Virus record (IMG/VR): IMGVR_UViG_3300030098_003125 | Location: 1 to 33,043 of that record | Reading direction: 5' to 3' (one strand) | DNA: 33,043 bases | Source of the DNA: a virus | Shown here: positions 21,492 through 29,871 of the stretch, piece after piece | Layout: every line of letters begins with the position of its first letter | How positions within the stretch are numbered: position 1 is the stretch's first letter | Notes under the pieces: generated by a model | The model's input: the letters and a program-made list of their open reading frames with translations, nothing else | Databases searched by the model: none | Told to the model about the DNA's origin: nothing | Program-made: the position numbers and the translations under genes

Positions 21492-21988
21492 AACGCTTTA
21501 TTCCCCTCTTGCTGTTATTAGCAGCTCCAGCACAAGCTGACATAGCAATCAAGCATACTCAATCAGCAAGCTTAAAAGTTGATGGAGCAGCAGTACAGGC
21601 CATTAGAGTCCCATCTACTTATGCTGTCTCTGGTAACAACATGAAAGTGACTACTGGAGAACACTTTGGAAAGTTAACAGCGGGTTCCTCTTCAGCGGCA
21701 GCAACACTTGATGTTGGTGTATACGAGATGAATACTGTAGGCAGTGCTTATTCTTTTGAAGAAAGCTGGCTACAAGGGGACGCTATCCCTGCTATCGGAA
21801 GTGGTGTGGATGTCTCCGCAGGGGTGGTTGCAGACATGCCTGCTTTCGGAAATACCGTAGTAACTTCTGGAGGTGTAGCTGGAAATCTTGCTGGTACGGT
21901 CACAAGTGCAGGCGTTGTTACGATCACTGCTGGAGGAGCAGGTACAACAGCAACAGGTCAAACAAGCTCGGAAATAACTGTTAAATAG
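21488..21988 (+). CDS. Exported Ala/Gly/Val-rich beta protein, 166 aa
   Basis: A clear signal peptide: MKRFIPLLLLLAAPAQA with cleavage before D18. The mature part is rich in Thr, Ser, Val, Gly and Ala with short beta-like repeats ('VVTSGGVAGNLAGTVTSAGVVTITAGGAGTTATG'). It has no Cys in the mature part and no enzymatic motif. I associate this kind of exported protein with cyanophages, but its role is unknown; export from a lytic phage implies action in the periplasm or at the surface. Its TAG overlaps the next GTG (TAGTG). Confidence 0.7.
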   Translation: MKRFIPLLLLLAAPAQADIAIKHTQSASLKVDGAAVQAIRVPSTYAVSGNNMKVTTGEHFGKLTAGSSSAAATLDVGVYEMNTVGSAYSFEESWLQGDAIPAIGSGVDVSAGVVADMPAFGNTVVTSGGVAGNLAGTVTSAGVVTITAGGAGTTATGQTSSEITVK

Positions 21989-22434
21989 TGCATAAAATAT
22001 ATAAGTTATTGTTGCTTATATCTTTTACAGGAACTAGCGTTTCTGCTGTTCCCGTCGTCCCCACATTTTCTACAGGGACTCTAAACAGCAGACAAGAAAC
22101 TAAGACTGTAGTTAGTGAAACTATAACTAGTGTAGATTATAGATCTGGTTATGAATACGTTGTTTCTGGTCACAATATCGAACCAATAAATACAAATGTT
22201 ATTTCTCCTAAAGCTGTACTAAATACACCTCAAACCGTTGACAACATCACCTTTACATGGACATCAGTAGATGTAACACCAGCAAACAAACCCGATTGGG
22301 GAATAAAAACTGCTGGCAACGCTTTTTCATTCACAGAAACACTAGCCAATCCTGGCCTTTCAAATGTAACAACAATAAACCGAACCACTACAACAGAATC
22401 CTTAGTCGAATCGGTATCTGTCTTTACTCAATAA
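21988..22434 (+). CDS. Exported Thr-rich beta protein, 148 aa
   Basis: Starts at GTG 21988. Signal peptide HKIYKLLLLISFTGTSVSA, cleavage before VPVVPTF. The mature part is Thr/Val/Ser-rich ('TKTVVSETITSVDYRSGYEYVVSGHNIEPIN', 'NAFSFTETLANPGLSNVTTINRTTTTESLVESVSVFTQ'). It shares phrases with the protein before it ('Y.VSG.N', 'G.A(F/Y)SF.E'), so the two are probably paralogues. Function unknown. The next ORF overlaps its last 178 bp in the -1 frame. Confidence 0.68.
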   Translation: MHKIYKLLLLISFTGTSVSAVPVVPTFSTGTLNSRQETKTVVSETITSVDYRSGYEYVVSGHNIEPINTNVISPKAVLNTPQTVDNITFTWTSVDVTPANKPDWGIKTAGNAFSFTETLANPGLSNVTTINRTTTTESLVESVSVFTQ

Positions 22435-23108
22435 CATTTAGTCAACCAGTATTTGCAAACTCAACGACTATAGCCTCTCCATCTGCAACATCCCAAGGCA
22501 GTGTTATTAACCAAGGAATACAGGTTCAAAGTGGTAGCTTTATGTTTCAAGAAGTAGGTGATGGAATCCGTTGCAGTGGAACAACTCTTACTATTAATCC
22601 CTTCATCTCTAAAGTCAACACTTGGAAAGATCCGTTTGAACCTTATTACCAAGAAAATGTATATGATGATAGTACAGATGATGATGGTAATTTAATCAAT
22701 CCTGGTGGAGTTTTATATACGAAACCAGTTAGAACTGGACAAGCTGAAAATAACTTAAGTTTTAATTATGGTATTACAGCTACGATTGCCGTTCCACTAG
22801 ATAGACGCATGACCAATAACTGTGTAGCTGCTATGAATACAAGAGTAAAGTATTTAGAACAAGCCTATAAAGCTAAGAAATTAGATTACGCTCTTGGACG
22901 TTTGAAGGTATGTGCCGAACAATTAAAACTTGGTGTTGTCTATGCAAAAGATAGCCCTAGCTACGTTGTCTGTGAAGATGTTCGCCTAGTAAATCCTCCT
23001 AATACATTGCCAGATCACACCCATAGCATTGAAGTTACTTCCGAGAGTCTCTCTGATCCTTTTTCCTTTCAGCGAGGGACTTTACAGGAGGTTTCTTCCC
23101 CCGAATAG
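22257..23108 (+). CDS. Exported protein with uncertain start (-1 frame overlap)
   Basis: The first ATG in frame is 22257 (283 residues), which would overlap the 148-residue gene by 178 bp. However, a signal-peptide-like segment 'RILSRIGICLYSITFSQPVFA' begins only near residue 47, so the real start is probably near 22398 (an ATC codon), or the frame is reached otherwise; the only other standard start is TTG 22296. The mature part ('NSTTIASPSATSQGSVINQGIQVQSGSFMFQEVGDGIRCSG', 'NNLSFNYGITATIAVPLDRRMTNNC', 'CAEQLKLGVVYAKDSPSYVVCEDV') has several Cys and looks like a folded exported domain. The 3' end overlaps a convergent minus-strand gene by 74 bp. Function unknown. Confidence 0.6.
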   Translation: MDISRCNTSKQTRLGNKNCWQRFFIHRNTSQSWPFKCNNNKPNHYNRILSRIGICLYSITFSQPVFANSTTIASPSATSQGSVINQGIQVQSGSFMFQEVGDGIRCSGTTLTINPFISKVNTWKDPFEPYYQENVYDDSTDDDGNLINPGGVLYTKPVRTGQAENNLSFNYGITATIAVPLDRRMTNNCVAAMNTRVKYLEQAYKAKKLDYALGRLKVCAEQLKLGVVYAKDSPSYVVCEDVRLVNPPNTLPDHTHSIEVTSESLSDPFSFQRGTLQEVSSPE

Positions 23109-23853
23109 CTAACAGCTTCTTAGTAATTTTCTTAGAAAAACTTTTAACTTGCCCTTTGACTTGTTTTTGAAAAAACTTTGCTATTGGTTGACCAATTACC
23201 GTTACACCAATAACTGACGTAACTGCAATCACAGATGTATTTACTAAAACCGTAGGTTGTGGAGCGTAATTACCTGCAATTTCTATAGGACTTAAACCTT
23301 CCCATACTGTTTCACATTTGCCTGTAAGCACATCTCTTTTCCAGCCTTTGATTCTTGCAAGTCCTCCTTTACCTAACGAACCAACAGGAGTTTTAGCAAG
23401 TGTGTCTAATGGTGGGCAAGGAAGTATATCTGCAATAAACTCTCCATCAATATTTGAAATATTAAAATCTTGTTGCCCTACATTGGTATCTCCCTCCTCG
23501 TCATTCTTGCTATCCTCTTTTTCCACTTCCTTTCTCTGATTCCCTTTTAACTTTGGAATAGGTGGAACTAATTCTGGTTCTTCTGCTTTTACAGGCCCAA
23601 CAGCAGATAGCCCATCCCAATCAACAGCCATGCTTTCAAGCGTTGGTACGTTACCATCACATACATAAAAATTTCCTCTAGGGTCTGTAGTTACTAGATT
23701 TTTATTTTTTAATGTCCTAGCCCTTACACAACCAGGCATCTGGATTACTGGAAAACCGATATTGCTAGGTATTTGTGGATTTGATGTGCGGATTATTGTT
23801 GTATCAATCGAAGCGTCTGGTATCTCCCTAATTCCAATCTCCTCTATTTCCAT
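23035..23853 (-). CDS. Cys-containing protein with a C-terminal membrane span, 272 aa
   Basis: Residues 1-85 carry a possible compact domain ('FPVIQMPGCVRARTLKNKNLVTTDPRGNFYVCDGNVPT'), followed by a Pro/Glu/Lys-rich linker (about 90-125, 'RKEVEKEDSKNDEEGDTN'), a second region with 'ILPCPPLDTLAKTPVGSLGKGGLARIKGWKRD', a hydrophobic span 'TVLVNTSVIAVTSVIGVTVIGQPIA' (about 204-228) and a very basic C-terminus. Function unknown. It follows the 185-residue gene with no gap and overlaps the plus-strand operon tail to tail by 74 bp. Confidence 0.66.
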   Translation of the reverse strand: MEIEEIGIREIPDASIDTTIIRTSNPQIPSNIGFPVIQMPGCVRARTLKNKNLVTTDPRGNFYVCDGNVPTLESMAVDWDGLSAVGPVKAEEPELVPPIPKLKGNQRKEVEKEDSKNDEEGDTNVGQQDFNISNIDGEFIADILPCPPLDTLAKTPVGSLGKGGLARIKGWKRDVLTGKCETVWEGLSPIEIAGNYAPQPTVLVNTSVIAVTSVIGVTVIGQPIAKFFQKQVKGQVKSFSKKITKKLLAIRGKKPPVKSLAERKKDQRDSRK

Positions 23854-24411
23854 TTAGCAGTCGTTCCATTGACCAGCAATATCACTAGCAGCATCTCCTA
23901 CTTGTTTCCTAGCTTGACCAAAGAATATCCCTGCTAATACTGGTCCTACGATAGGAACGCTTGCTATAGCTGGTGTTACCTGAACAGAAGCAGCATCAGC
24001 AATCATCATTCCATTTGATTTACCCTGTGCCATCTTTTCAATACAAGCTATTTGTTCTGCTGTAAGTTTCCCATCTGAACCTTTTGGGTAGATTGCAAAT
24101 TGAGCTACGTCTTGTTTATGTGTATATCTCTTTTTAACCTTGCCATTAAAGGTAGGTTTTTCATCATCAATGATTGTTGTAACTAGCTTTGGATCGTGTT
24201 GTTTACTATTAAACATCCACTCCTCTGCACCATCAGGTTTTGTCTCACTCCTAATTTGAATTGAGCTATAAGGAGTGTTTGAAAGCTTTGCTATATCAGG
24301 AATACCTGAATCTTTACGAGCTAACAGATTAAGGCTCATAAAATTAGTGGCTATTAAACCTCCACCTAACAGAAGAGAAGTTAGGCCATTAAATGATTTA
24401 AATTGGATCAT
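23854..24411 (-). CDS. Membrane-associated hypothetical protein, 185 aa
   Basis: An N-terminal hydrophobic segment ('LTSLLLGGGLIATNFMSLNLLA') without an obvious cleavage site, a charged middle ('KPTFNGKVKKRYTHKQDVAQFAIYPKGSDG') and a C-terminal hydrophobic region 'VTPAIASVPIVGPVLAGIFFG' ahead of 'QARKQVGDAASDIAGQWNDC'. Possibly two-span. No family recognised. Its ATG overlaps the end of the 67-residue membrane gene, so the two are probably made together. The position between tail genes and terminase is where T7-like phages often keep lysis genes. Confidence 0.66.
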   Translation of the reverse strand: MIQFKSFNGLTSLLLGGGLIATNFMSLNLLARKDSGIPDIAKLSNTPYSSIQIRSETKPDGAEEWMFNSKQHDPKLVTTIIDDEKPTFNGKVKKRYTHKQDVAQFAIYPKGSDGKLTAEQIACIEKMAQGKSNGMMIADAASVQVTPAIASVPIVGPVLAGIFFGQARKQVGDAASDIAGQWNDC

Positions 24412-24611
24412 CTGTTAAAAGGTAAAGTTGGACCTGTTGTATTAGGAATAGAAGGAATTTGTATTTGACTTTGAATGTTTCTAATCAATTGATCTTGTAC
24501 TGTAAAGATCATGTCATTTACAAATTCAGCTCTTTTCATGTAAACAAAACCTCCTCCACCAACTGCTATTAAAAGAACAGCAGTATTGACATAGGTTAGG
24601 ATTTTAACCAT
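24408..24611 (-). CDS. Small single-span membrane protein, 67 aa
   Basis: Hydrophobic span 'ILTYVNTAVLLIAVGGGGFVYM' near the N-terminus, then a charged helix 'KRAEFVNDMIFTVQDQLIRNIQSQIQIPSIPN' and a Pro-rich end. One span with a soluble C-terminal helix would suit a holin-type or spanin-like part, but there is no decisive motif. Coupled to the next gene by a 4-bp overlap. Confidence 0.66.
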   Translation of the reverse strand: MVKILTYVNTAVLLIAVGGGGFVYMKRAEFVNDMIFTVQDQLIRNIQSQIQIPSIPNTTGPTLPFNR

Positions 24612-24640
24612 AAAAAATTACTGGGCTGTATTTATAATAC

Positions 24641-25111
24641 TTAGGAAGGCTTAGTTGGCCATGTAACGTTATGAGGCCAGTTAGAACCAGAGCTTGTTGG
24701 TAGATCTCTTAAGGCTTGTCTATAAGTAGCCCATTCAGTAACTTTTGAATCTGCTAAACCACCTTTATCAGCTGTTTGAGTCCAGTCAGAATCAGCTAAA
24801 AGTTGATTACGTTCTGTTCTTTTAGCCGCTGCTACGTTGTTGTCTATGGCTGTAGCAGCATCTCCTGTTGCAGTAGCAACTGTAAATTCTGTGTACCACT
24901 TACCAGAGATTTGTTCTACACCATCTCTTTGTACGCTTTGGTATGGAGGTGTTGTAGAAGGCCAAGCACCATCAAAAACCCAGTCGTAACCTAAAGAGTT
25001 AACAACAGTTTCAGTTAATGGTTTAGGTATAGAGATATGAGGAAACTCTCTGCGAAAAGCAGATTCTCCTACAAGTAATGAACCGTCAGATTGTTTTCTA
25101 AATTCAGTCAT
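24641..25111 (-). CDS. Tail fibre assembly chaperone-like protein
   Basis: 156 residues. The C-terminal block 'AAKRTERNQLLADSDWTQTADKGGLADSKVTEWATYRQALRDLPTSSGSNWPHNVTWPTKPS' is the hallmark of phage tail assembly chaperones (R..RN.LLA.SDWTQ...W..YRQALRD.P.......WP..P). The N-terminal 90 residues differ, with 'LTETVVNSLGYDWVFDGAWPSTTPPYQSVQRDGVEQISGKWYTEFTV'. These proteins help fold or trimerise fibres and are typically encoded right after the fibre genes, as here. Confidence 0.85.
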   Translation of the reverse strand: MTEFRKQSDGSLLVGESAFRREFPHISIPKPLTETVVNSLGYDWVFDGAWPSTTPPYQSVQRDGVEQISGKWYTEFTVATATGDAATAIDNNVAAAKRTERNQLLADSDWTQTADKGGLADSKVTEWATYRQALRDLPTSSGSNWPHNVTWPTKPS

Positions 25112-25168
25112 GATAATTAATAAATAAGGGTGGAAGATACAGGGGTTAAATTCATATAAATTCCCCCA

Positions 25169-27124
25169 TTAGGCGTGACAGTAGTAAATGTAATTTTCGT
25201 TATTTCCGTTGTATGCATCATTAGCATCAGGAAGTGTAAACCCTGTTGATATAGGCGCACCAAAATCATGACTAGCTTGTGCATCATCTGTATTCAGCTT
25301 TAAGTAGTTATCATTACCTGATCCCCATACCCTAGTAGTATCAAGTACCCACCAATCTTTATCACCGCTAGTTTTTTTTATTATTATGAATCTTGGTGTA
25401 AGTCCTGGGGTAATTGTTATTGTTTGACCAGATGCCGAACCATTTCCTGTGTAATAACCAACCTTGCTAACGCCGTCAACGCTGGCAAAGAGCATAGCTA
25501 TATAAGTCCTACTACTGCCATTTACATATCCATCAGTCCCAAGACTAAAGACACTAGAGGTTGGTGCAGTACCGTTCCATGCCCATGTAGTTGCATCCGT
25601 TTCATCATCATTAGTGTCTAAGTAAATTGCTTTTTCATGTGGGGTGGTTCCAGCATTAAGCCCTTTATGATAAACAGTCCAAAATGTATTAGCTGTGTTT
25701 CTACATTTGACCCAGATCATTTCTGGGATAACGCCTAAATTATGGTTTTGTGTCCTAGCTGAACCTGTACCGTCATAAGTAACCACATCAAAACCAGCGT
25801 GGCGTTTCCACATCCATGCGTAATAAGTAGAATCTAAACCTGCATTTCCAAATCCTAGATTATAATCGTAAGTCATATAGGTAGTACTAACTTCAGCATC
25901 AGGAAGACTTGCTAAAAGATACTTGTCCTCAGTAAGTCTACTGTTTACAAACCAATCTTCCGCAACTGTCGGTTTCTTCATCAAAGCGAAATCAACAGGG
26001 AAATCACTATCAAATGCTGGTGTTGCAGTTTGGGTTTCATTCCTCACATCTATAGCGAATACGTCTGAACCTGTTTCAATCGCCTTCATTGTTTTTCCAT
26101 TCTCTGCCGCTATTGCTATATAAATCATTGTTTCCCCAGGAGAATTATATTCACCATCGTTGTGCTTTATTTGAAAACCATCTGGTTTTATCTCAAAAAT
26201 ATCTGTTGTAGATTCAGCATCATTACTATTTACTTTTAGGACAGTGTCAGCTGACGAACCATTTCGGAGGCCCCTCATGTTATCGCACATATACCAATGA
26301 CCACCAGAGGTTCCAGCCTTCAGCATGATCCATGCTGGCTCGAACGGTAATGTTATTGTCGGACCATTAGAAGAACTACCATTGCCTGTAAAACTACCAC
26401 AAGATATTATTTTTTGATCGGAATTAGGCCCAAATTCTGCTTCTTCATGGGCAAATAAATAAGCTACATAAGTTCCAGTACTAGCGTTAACTTCTGATTG
26501 ATCACCAAGATGGAACACGCTGGCAGTAGGAGATGTGTCATTCCATCTGTCTGCATTTGTACCAGCCGCACTATTACTATTTAATTGTAGATATTTTGTA
26601 GCGCCCATCCCCCTGTGATAGACATACCAGTTGCTTTGACTATCAGTTCTCTTGACGAAAATGGCCCCTGGAACACTACCTAAATCATGGCTTACAGTTG
26701 TAGCCGAGCCTGTCCCTGAATAGGTGAGACATGTGAAAAATTTCTTTTGTTTTTTAAAAGTCCAACCGACGCAATCATCATTATTATTGTTTAAATCACT
26801 ATCATTCCCTAATGAATAACCCGTTGAACTTACTGCTGTAACTCTACTTGTACTAGTTGCTTGCGCAGCATTACCGGGCGATCCTAATTTTAAATGTTTA
26901 TTTATTCCGCTTTCTGTATCAACAAGATTAGGGACGTTACTTGAATTATCTCTATTAACAAACCACATCATACCGCCGTCCGTAAGATCAACCCCAGTAG
27001 TTATTGTTCTTGCACTATCATTTCCGACCCATACATCTGTAGAAAATACATCTTCTACCCCTATAGGATCAGCACCAGCAGCACCAGCAGCACCTTGTAG
27101 AATCTTGAGAGTATTAGGATCCAT
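25169..27124 (-). CDS. Large fibre-like virion protein with duplicated module
   Basis: 651 residues, beta-rich with many Gly, Ser, Thr, Asp and Trp. After a short N-terminal helix (MDPNTLKILQGAAGAAGADP) two related modules can be read. About 130-345: 'FTCLTYSGTGSATTVSHDLGSVPGAIFVKRTDSQSNWYVYHRGM...SVFHLGDQSEVNASTGTYVAYLFA...FTGNGSSSNGPTITLPFEPAWIMLK'. About 448-651: 'FDVVTYDGTGSARTQNHNLGVIPEMIWVKCRNTANTFWTVYHKGL...SVFSLGTDGYVNGSSRTYIAMLFA...YTGNGSASGQTITITPGLTPRFIIIK'. The position after two fibre genes and before the chaperone suggests a receptor-binding or tail-spike part (inference). 9 bp separate it from the 235-residue gene. Confidence 0.8.
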   Translation of the reverse strand: MDPNTLKILQGAAGAAGADPIGVEDVFSTDVWVGNDSARTITTGVDLTDGGMMWFVNRDNSSNVPNLVDTESGINKHLKLGSPGNAAQATSTSRVTAVSSTGYSLGNDSDLNNNNDDCVGWTFKKQKKFFTCLTYSGTGSATTVSHDLGSVPGAIFVKRTDSQSNWYVYHRGMGATKYLQLNSNSAAGTNADRWNDTSPTASVFHLGDQSEVNASTGTYVAYLFAHEEAEFGPNSDQKIISCGSFTGNGSSSNGPTITLPFEPAWIMLKAGTSGGHWYMCDNMRGLRNGSSADTVLKVNSNDAESTTDIFEIKPDGFQIKHNDGEYNSPGETMIYIAIAAENGKTMKAIETGSDVFAIDVRNETQTATPAFDSDFPVDFALMKKPTVAEDWFVNSRLTEDKYLLASLPDAEVSTTYMTYDYNLGFGNAGLDSTYYAWMWKRHAGFDVVTYDGTGSARTQNHNLGVIPEMIWVKCRNTANTFWTVYHKGLNAGTTPHEKAIYLDTNDDETDATTWAWNGTAPTSSVFSLGTDGYVNGSSRTYIAMLFASVDGVSKVGYYTGNGSASGQTITITPGLTPRFIIIKKTSGDKDWWVLDTTRVWGSGNDNYLKLNTDDAQASHDFGAPISTGFTLPDANDAYNGNNENYIYYCHA

Positions 27125-27133
27125 AATTAATAA

Positions 27134-27841
27134 TTAAGTTGTGTAATCAACGATTGAAGAAGCACGATATGTAGTACCTCCATCATCAGTTGTAAGGATT
27201 ATTAAATGTGTTTTAGATGCACTAAGGGTTGGAGCGGTATCCGCAGGCCATTTAATAGTTCCACTAGCTAATGTCCAAGCTGTTGTATAACTTACATTTG
27301 CTAATTCAATCACAAAAGAAAAACTTCTACTTGCTGGAGGATTACTAAATGTCCAAGAAGTAACGTTAGCGTTTTGAGTAAGAGTGAAGTAATTACCTGT
27401 TGATAAATCAACTGTAGGTGTGGCTGATTGAGTTATTGCTACAACTGTTTGTTTATACGGTCCAGCAACATCAACACCATCTACTTCTGCTGTTCCTGTA
27501 ACGTTTATGCCTGTACTTGCTACAGTTAATTTTGTGTTACCACCTGTTTGAATCTGTAAATCTCCTGTTCCAGAATCATTAATAATGCTATTAGAAGCAT
27601 TGTGATAAATTTCTAAATCTCCACCAGTACCAAATGTTGCTTTAGCGTTATCGGAAAACTCAAGAGCGTTATCCGAGGCATCAAATACCACGTTATTGGC
27701 GGCACCAGTAAGAGTTACATCTCCTGTGAAAGTAGGACTAGCTGAACCAATTTTGGCAGCTAAAGAACTAACTGTGACATCAACATTACTGCCTGAATCG
27801 TCATAGGTCAGTGTGTCAACTTTAATTTTTCCGTAAGCCAT
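27134..27841 (-). CDS. Short tail fibre-like protein
   Basis: 235 residues. The N-terminal 'MAYGKIKVDTLTYDDSGSNVDVTVSSLAAKI' and middle 'PTFTGDVTLTGAANNVVFDASDNALEFSDNAKATFGTGGDLEIYHNASNSIINDSGTGDLQIQ' are typical of marine phage fibre or structural proteins. The C-terminal domain 'GNYFTLTQNANVTSWTFSNPPASRSFSFVIEL..' is beta-rich and may be a receptor-binding tip. It starts directly at the fibre stop codon and probably assembles with the large fibre. Confidence 0.82.
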   Translation of the reverse strand: MAYGKIKVDTLTYDDSGSNVDVTVSSLAAKIGSASPTFTGDVTLTGAANNVVFDASDNALEFSDNAKATFGTGGDLEIYHNASNSIINDSGTGDLQIQTGGNTKLTVASTGINVTGTAEVDGVDVAGPYKQTVVAITQSATPTVDLSTGNYFTLTQNANVTSWTFSNPPASRSFSFVIELANVSYTTAWTLASGTIKWPADTAPTLSASKTHLIILTTDDGGTTYRASSIVDYTT

Positions 27842-29869
27842 TTAGAGAATCACCAAGGTAGCGTTTGCAGGAATTTCAATCGTTACTCCTGAGTTTAACG
27901 TTAAATCACCCACTGAGCTTGCATTTTTATTTGCAGTCAATGTATATGAAGAAGTAACAACCTGATCGTTCTCTTGGAAAACGTTATCAGATCCTCCTCC
28001 TCCAGTACCAGTTGGCGGTACAACCCAACTTAAAGCTCCTGATCCATTAGTACTTAAAAGGTATCCACTAGAACCTGCACCATCAGGAAGAGTTAAGGTC
28101 GTATCTGCTGTTATAGAGTCTGGTGCTTTAATTGAAATTGTATGAGCACCATTAGCATCTGTTTCTGATAGCTTTAATGAGCGCCCATTATCAATAATCA
28201 AGTCACCAGTTAAAGTATCTCCTGATTTACTAACTAAATTTCCTGTTGCAGTAACACCTGCTTGCCAAGCACTACCGTTATAGACTTTTAATTCATTACC
28301 TGACGTATCAAAGTAAAGATCTCCAACATCTAAACTAGAACTTGGAGCACTACCTGCAACTCTATATCTAGCAGCAAAATCATTAATACCACTTAAGTTA
28401 GTAGCAACAGTGTTGACGTTTGATATTGATCCAGCAACAGTATTAATGTTTGAATTATTGCCAGCAACAGTATTGATATTGGAAGAGTTGCTATTTACTG
28501 CATTAATGTTTGTCGAGTTTCCTGCTACTGAAGTTACATTGGCACTAATACCAGCAACGGTAGTAATATTTGCATTGATTCCTGCAACAGTAGTGATGTT
28601 TGAATTAGCTGCTGCAACTGTATTTACATCGCTTATGTTGGTAGCAACTGTATTAATGTTTGAGCTATTACTTGCAACAGTTGTGACTTCTGTTGATTTA
28701 GGTGATAAACGATGGAATGTATAAGTATGTAGTGTTGATGTTGTTTCAACAATTCCACCATAACTAGCAGATAAAACTGTTGAACCACATCCTGTAATAG
28801 TTACTGTGTTACCTGAACCTGCTCCATTAGCAATAGTTACGGTTCCACCAGAAGGAGTATGAGAAGAAGCAAATTCTTTAATACTGACTAATGTTCCTGT
28901 TCCGTTATTTACATCAGGGTTAGCAGTTGGGAATGATGTTTCATTTGCTATTGGTACAAAACCACCAACATCATCAACTAAATCAATAATCCTGTCATTG
29001 ATCGCTGCTGTTGTAGCAATTGTTGTATCGTTATCTGGGAAGCTATCACCATCTTTAATGGTATCTCCACTACTAATATTGAAATAACGAGCATCAGATT
29101 CTGTTTCTGTGTAATACCTATTATCTAGTTGGCCAGCATCAAGTTCAGACTCTGTGTAATACCTATTATCTAAAGTTCCAGTAACAATTTCAGAGTCTCC
29201 TACCGAGTTTGCTGCAAGATGGGAAGCATCTAAAGGTGATCCTGCTATTAATGTTTTAATTTCAGCTGCTGTCTGGTCAGCTTTAGCTCCTGATTCTATT
29301 CCATCTAATTTAGTTCCATCTGCTGCAACGTCTCTTCCATCAACTGTTCCACCAACAACTATATTTCCAGTTGTTGTAATAACTTGAGATCCAAAATTAG
29401 GCGATATTTTAGTTCCATCAATAGCAGCACTTGCATTTATATCTGCATTGACAATTGTTCCATCAGCTATTTTTCCACTTGTAATTGCTGAATCTTCAAT
29501 TTGACTTGCGTCAAAAACTTTTGACTCTACTCTGTAAAGAACTTCTTGTATTCCATATAACAGATGCTCAGTATTTGTATCAAGATCAGACTCAGTTAAG
29601 ACAGAACCATCTTCAAAATCTACTCTTTTAGCACTTATATTTGTATCTCTTTGGAACTTAATTGCTGCGCTGTTACCTGGATAATTCCCTGAAGTAAAGG
29701 AAATGGTAGTTGCTGATGGAAAGGTGTACTGGGTAGTTTTATTTTTTAAGACACCATCAACAGTTACGTCTATCTCATCTTCAGAAAGGTAATCGAAGGA
29801 GATAGCAAAGGGACCAGCAGTATTATTGCCAGTGTGACTAGTAAAAGATGCAGCAGTGTTAGTAGCCAT
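27842..29869 (-). CDS. Tail fibre protein (T7 gp17-type N-terminus)
   Basis: 675 residues. Residues 1-125 match the T7 gp17 attachment domain ('GPFAISFDYLSEDEIDVTVDGVLKN', 'FPSATTISFTSG', 'AIKFQRDTNISAKRVDFEDGSVLTESDLDTNTEHLLYGIQEVL'). Then comes a shaft with 'DNRYYTE(S/T)E' repeats (about 235-260) and 9-12 tandem 'NINTVA(G/T)N'-type repeats (about 395-500), a pattern common in marine phage fibres and suggesting a trimeric coiled coil or beta-helix. After this follow 'AGSAPSSSLDVGDLYFDTSGNELKVYNGSAW' and 'DTLTGDLIIDNGRSLKLSE'. It binds the host surface receptor. It follows the internal virion protein gene by 2 bp. Confidence 0.92.
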   Translation of the reverse strand: MATNTAASFTSHTGNNTAGPFAISFDYLSEDEIDVTVDGVLKNKTTQYTFPSATTISFTSGNYPGNSAAIKFQRDTNISAKRVDFEDGSVLTESDLDTNTEHLLYGIQEVLYRVESKVFDASQIEDSAITSGKIADGTIVNADINASAAIDGTKISPNFGSQVITTTGNIVVGGTVDGRDVAADGTKLDGIESGAKADQTAAEIKTLIAGSPLDASHLAANSVGDSEIVTGTLDNRYYTESELDAGQLDNRYYTETESDARYFNISSGDTIKDGDSFPDNDTTIATTAAINDRIIDLVDDVGGFVPIANETSFPTANPDVNNGTGTLVSIKEFASSHTPSGGTVTIANGAGSGNTVTITGCGSTVLSASYGGIVETTSTLHTYTFHRLSPKSTEVTTVASNSSNINTVATNISDVNTVAAANSNITTVAGINANITTVAGISANVTSVAGNSTNINAVNSNSSNINTVAGNNSNINTVAGSISNVNTVATNLSGINDFAARYRVAGSAPSSSLDVGDLYFDTSGNELKVYNGSAWQAGVTATGNLVSKSGDTLTGDLIIDNGRSLKLSETDANGAHTISIKAPDSITADTTLTLPDGAGSSGYLLSTNGSGALSWVVPPTGTGGGGSDNVFQENDQVVTSSYTLTANKNASSVGDLTLNSGVTIEIPANATLVIL

Positions 29870-29871
29870 GA

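Noticed and set aside
22290-22340. Slippery heptamer for -1 frameshifting between the two exported-protein frames
   Set aside because: Runs such as A AAA ACT and T TTT TCA are present, but neither fits the X XXY YYZ rule properly and no downstream structure was evident.
28410-28724. 104-codon plus-strand ORF with a repetitive Thr/Val/Leu pattern
   Set aside because: It is the antisense image of the NINTVA repeats of the tail fibre gene; the repeat on one strand creates a long open frame on the other.
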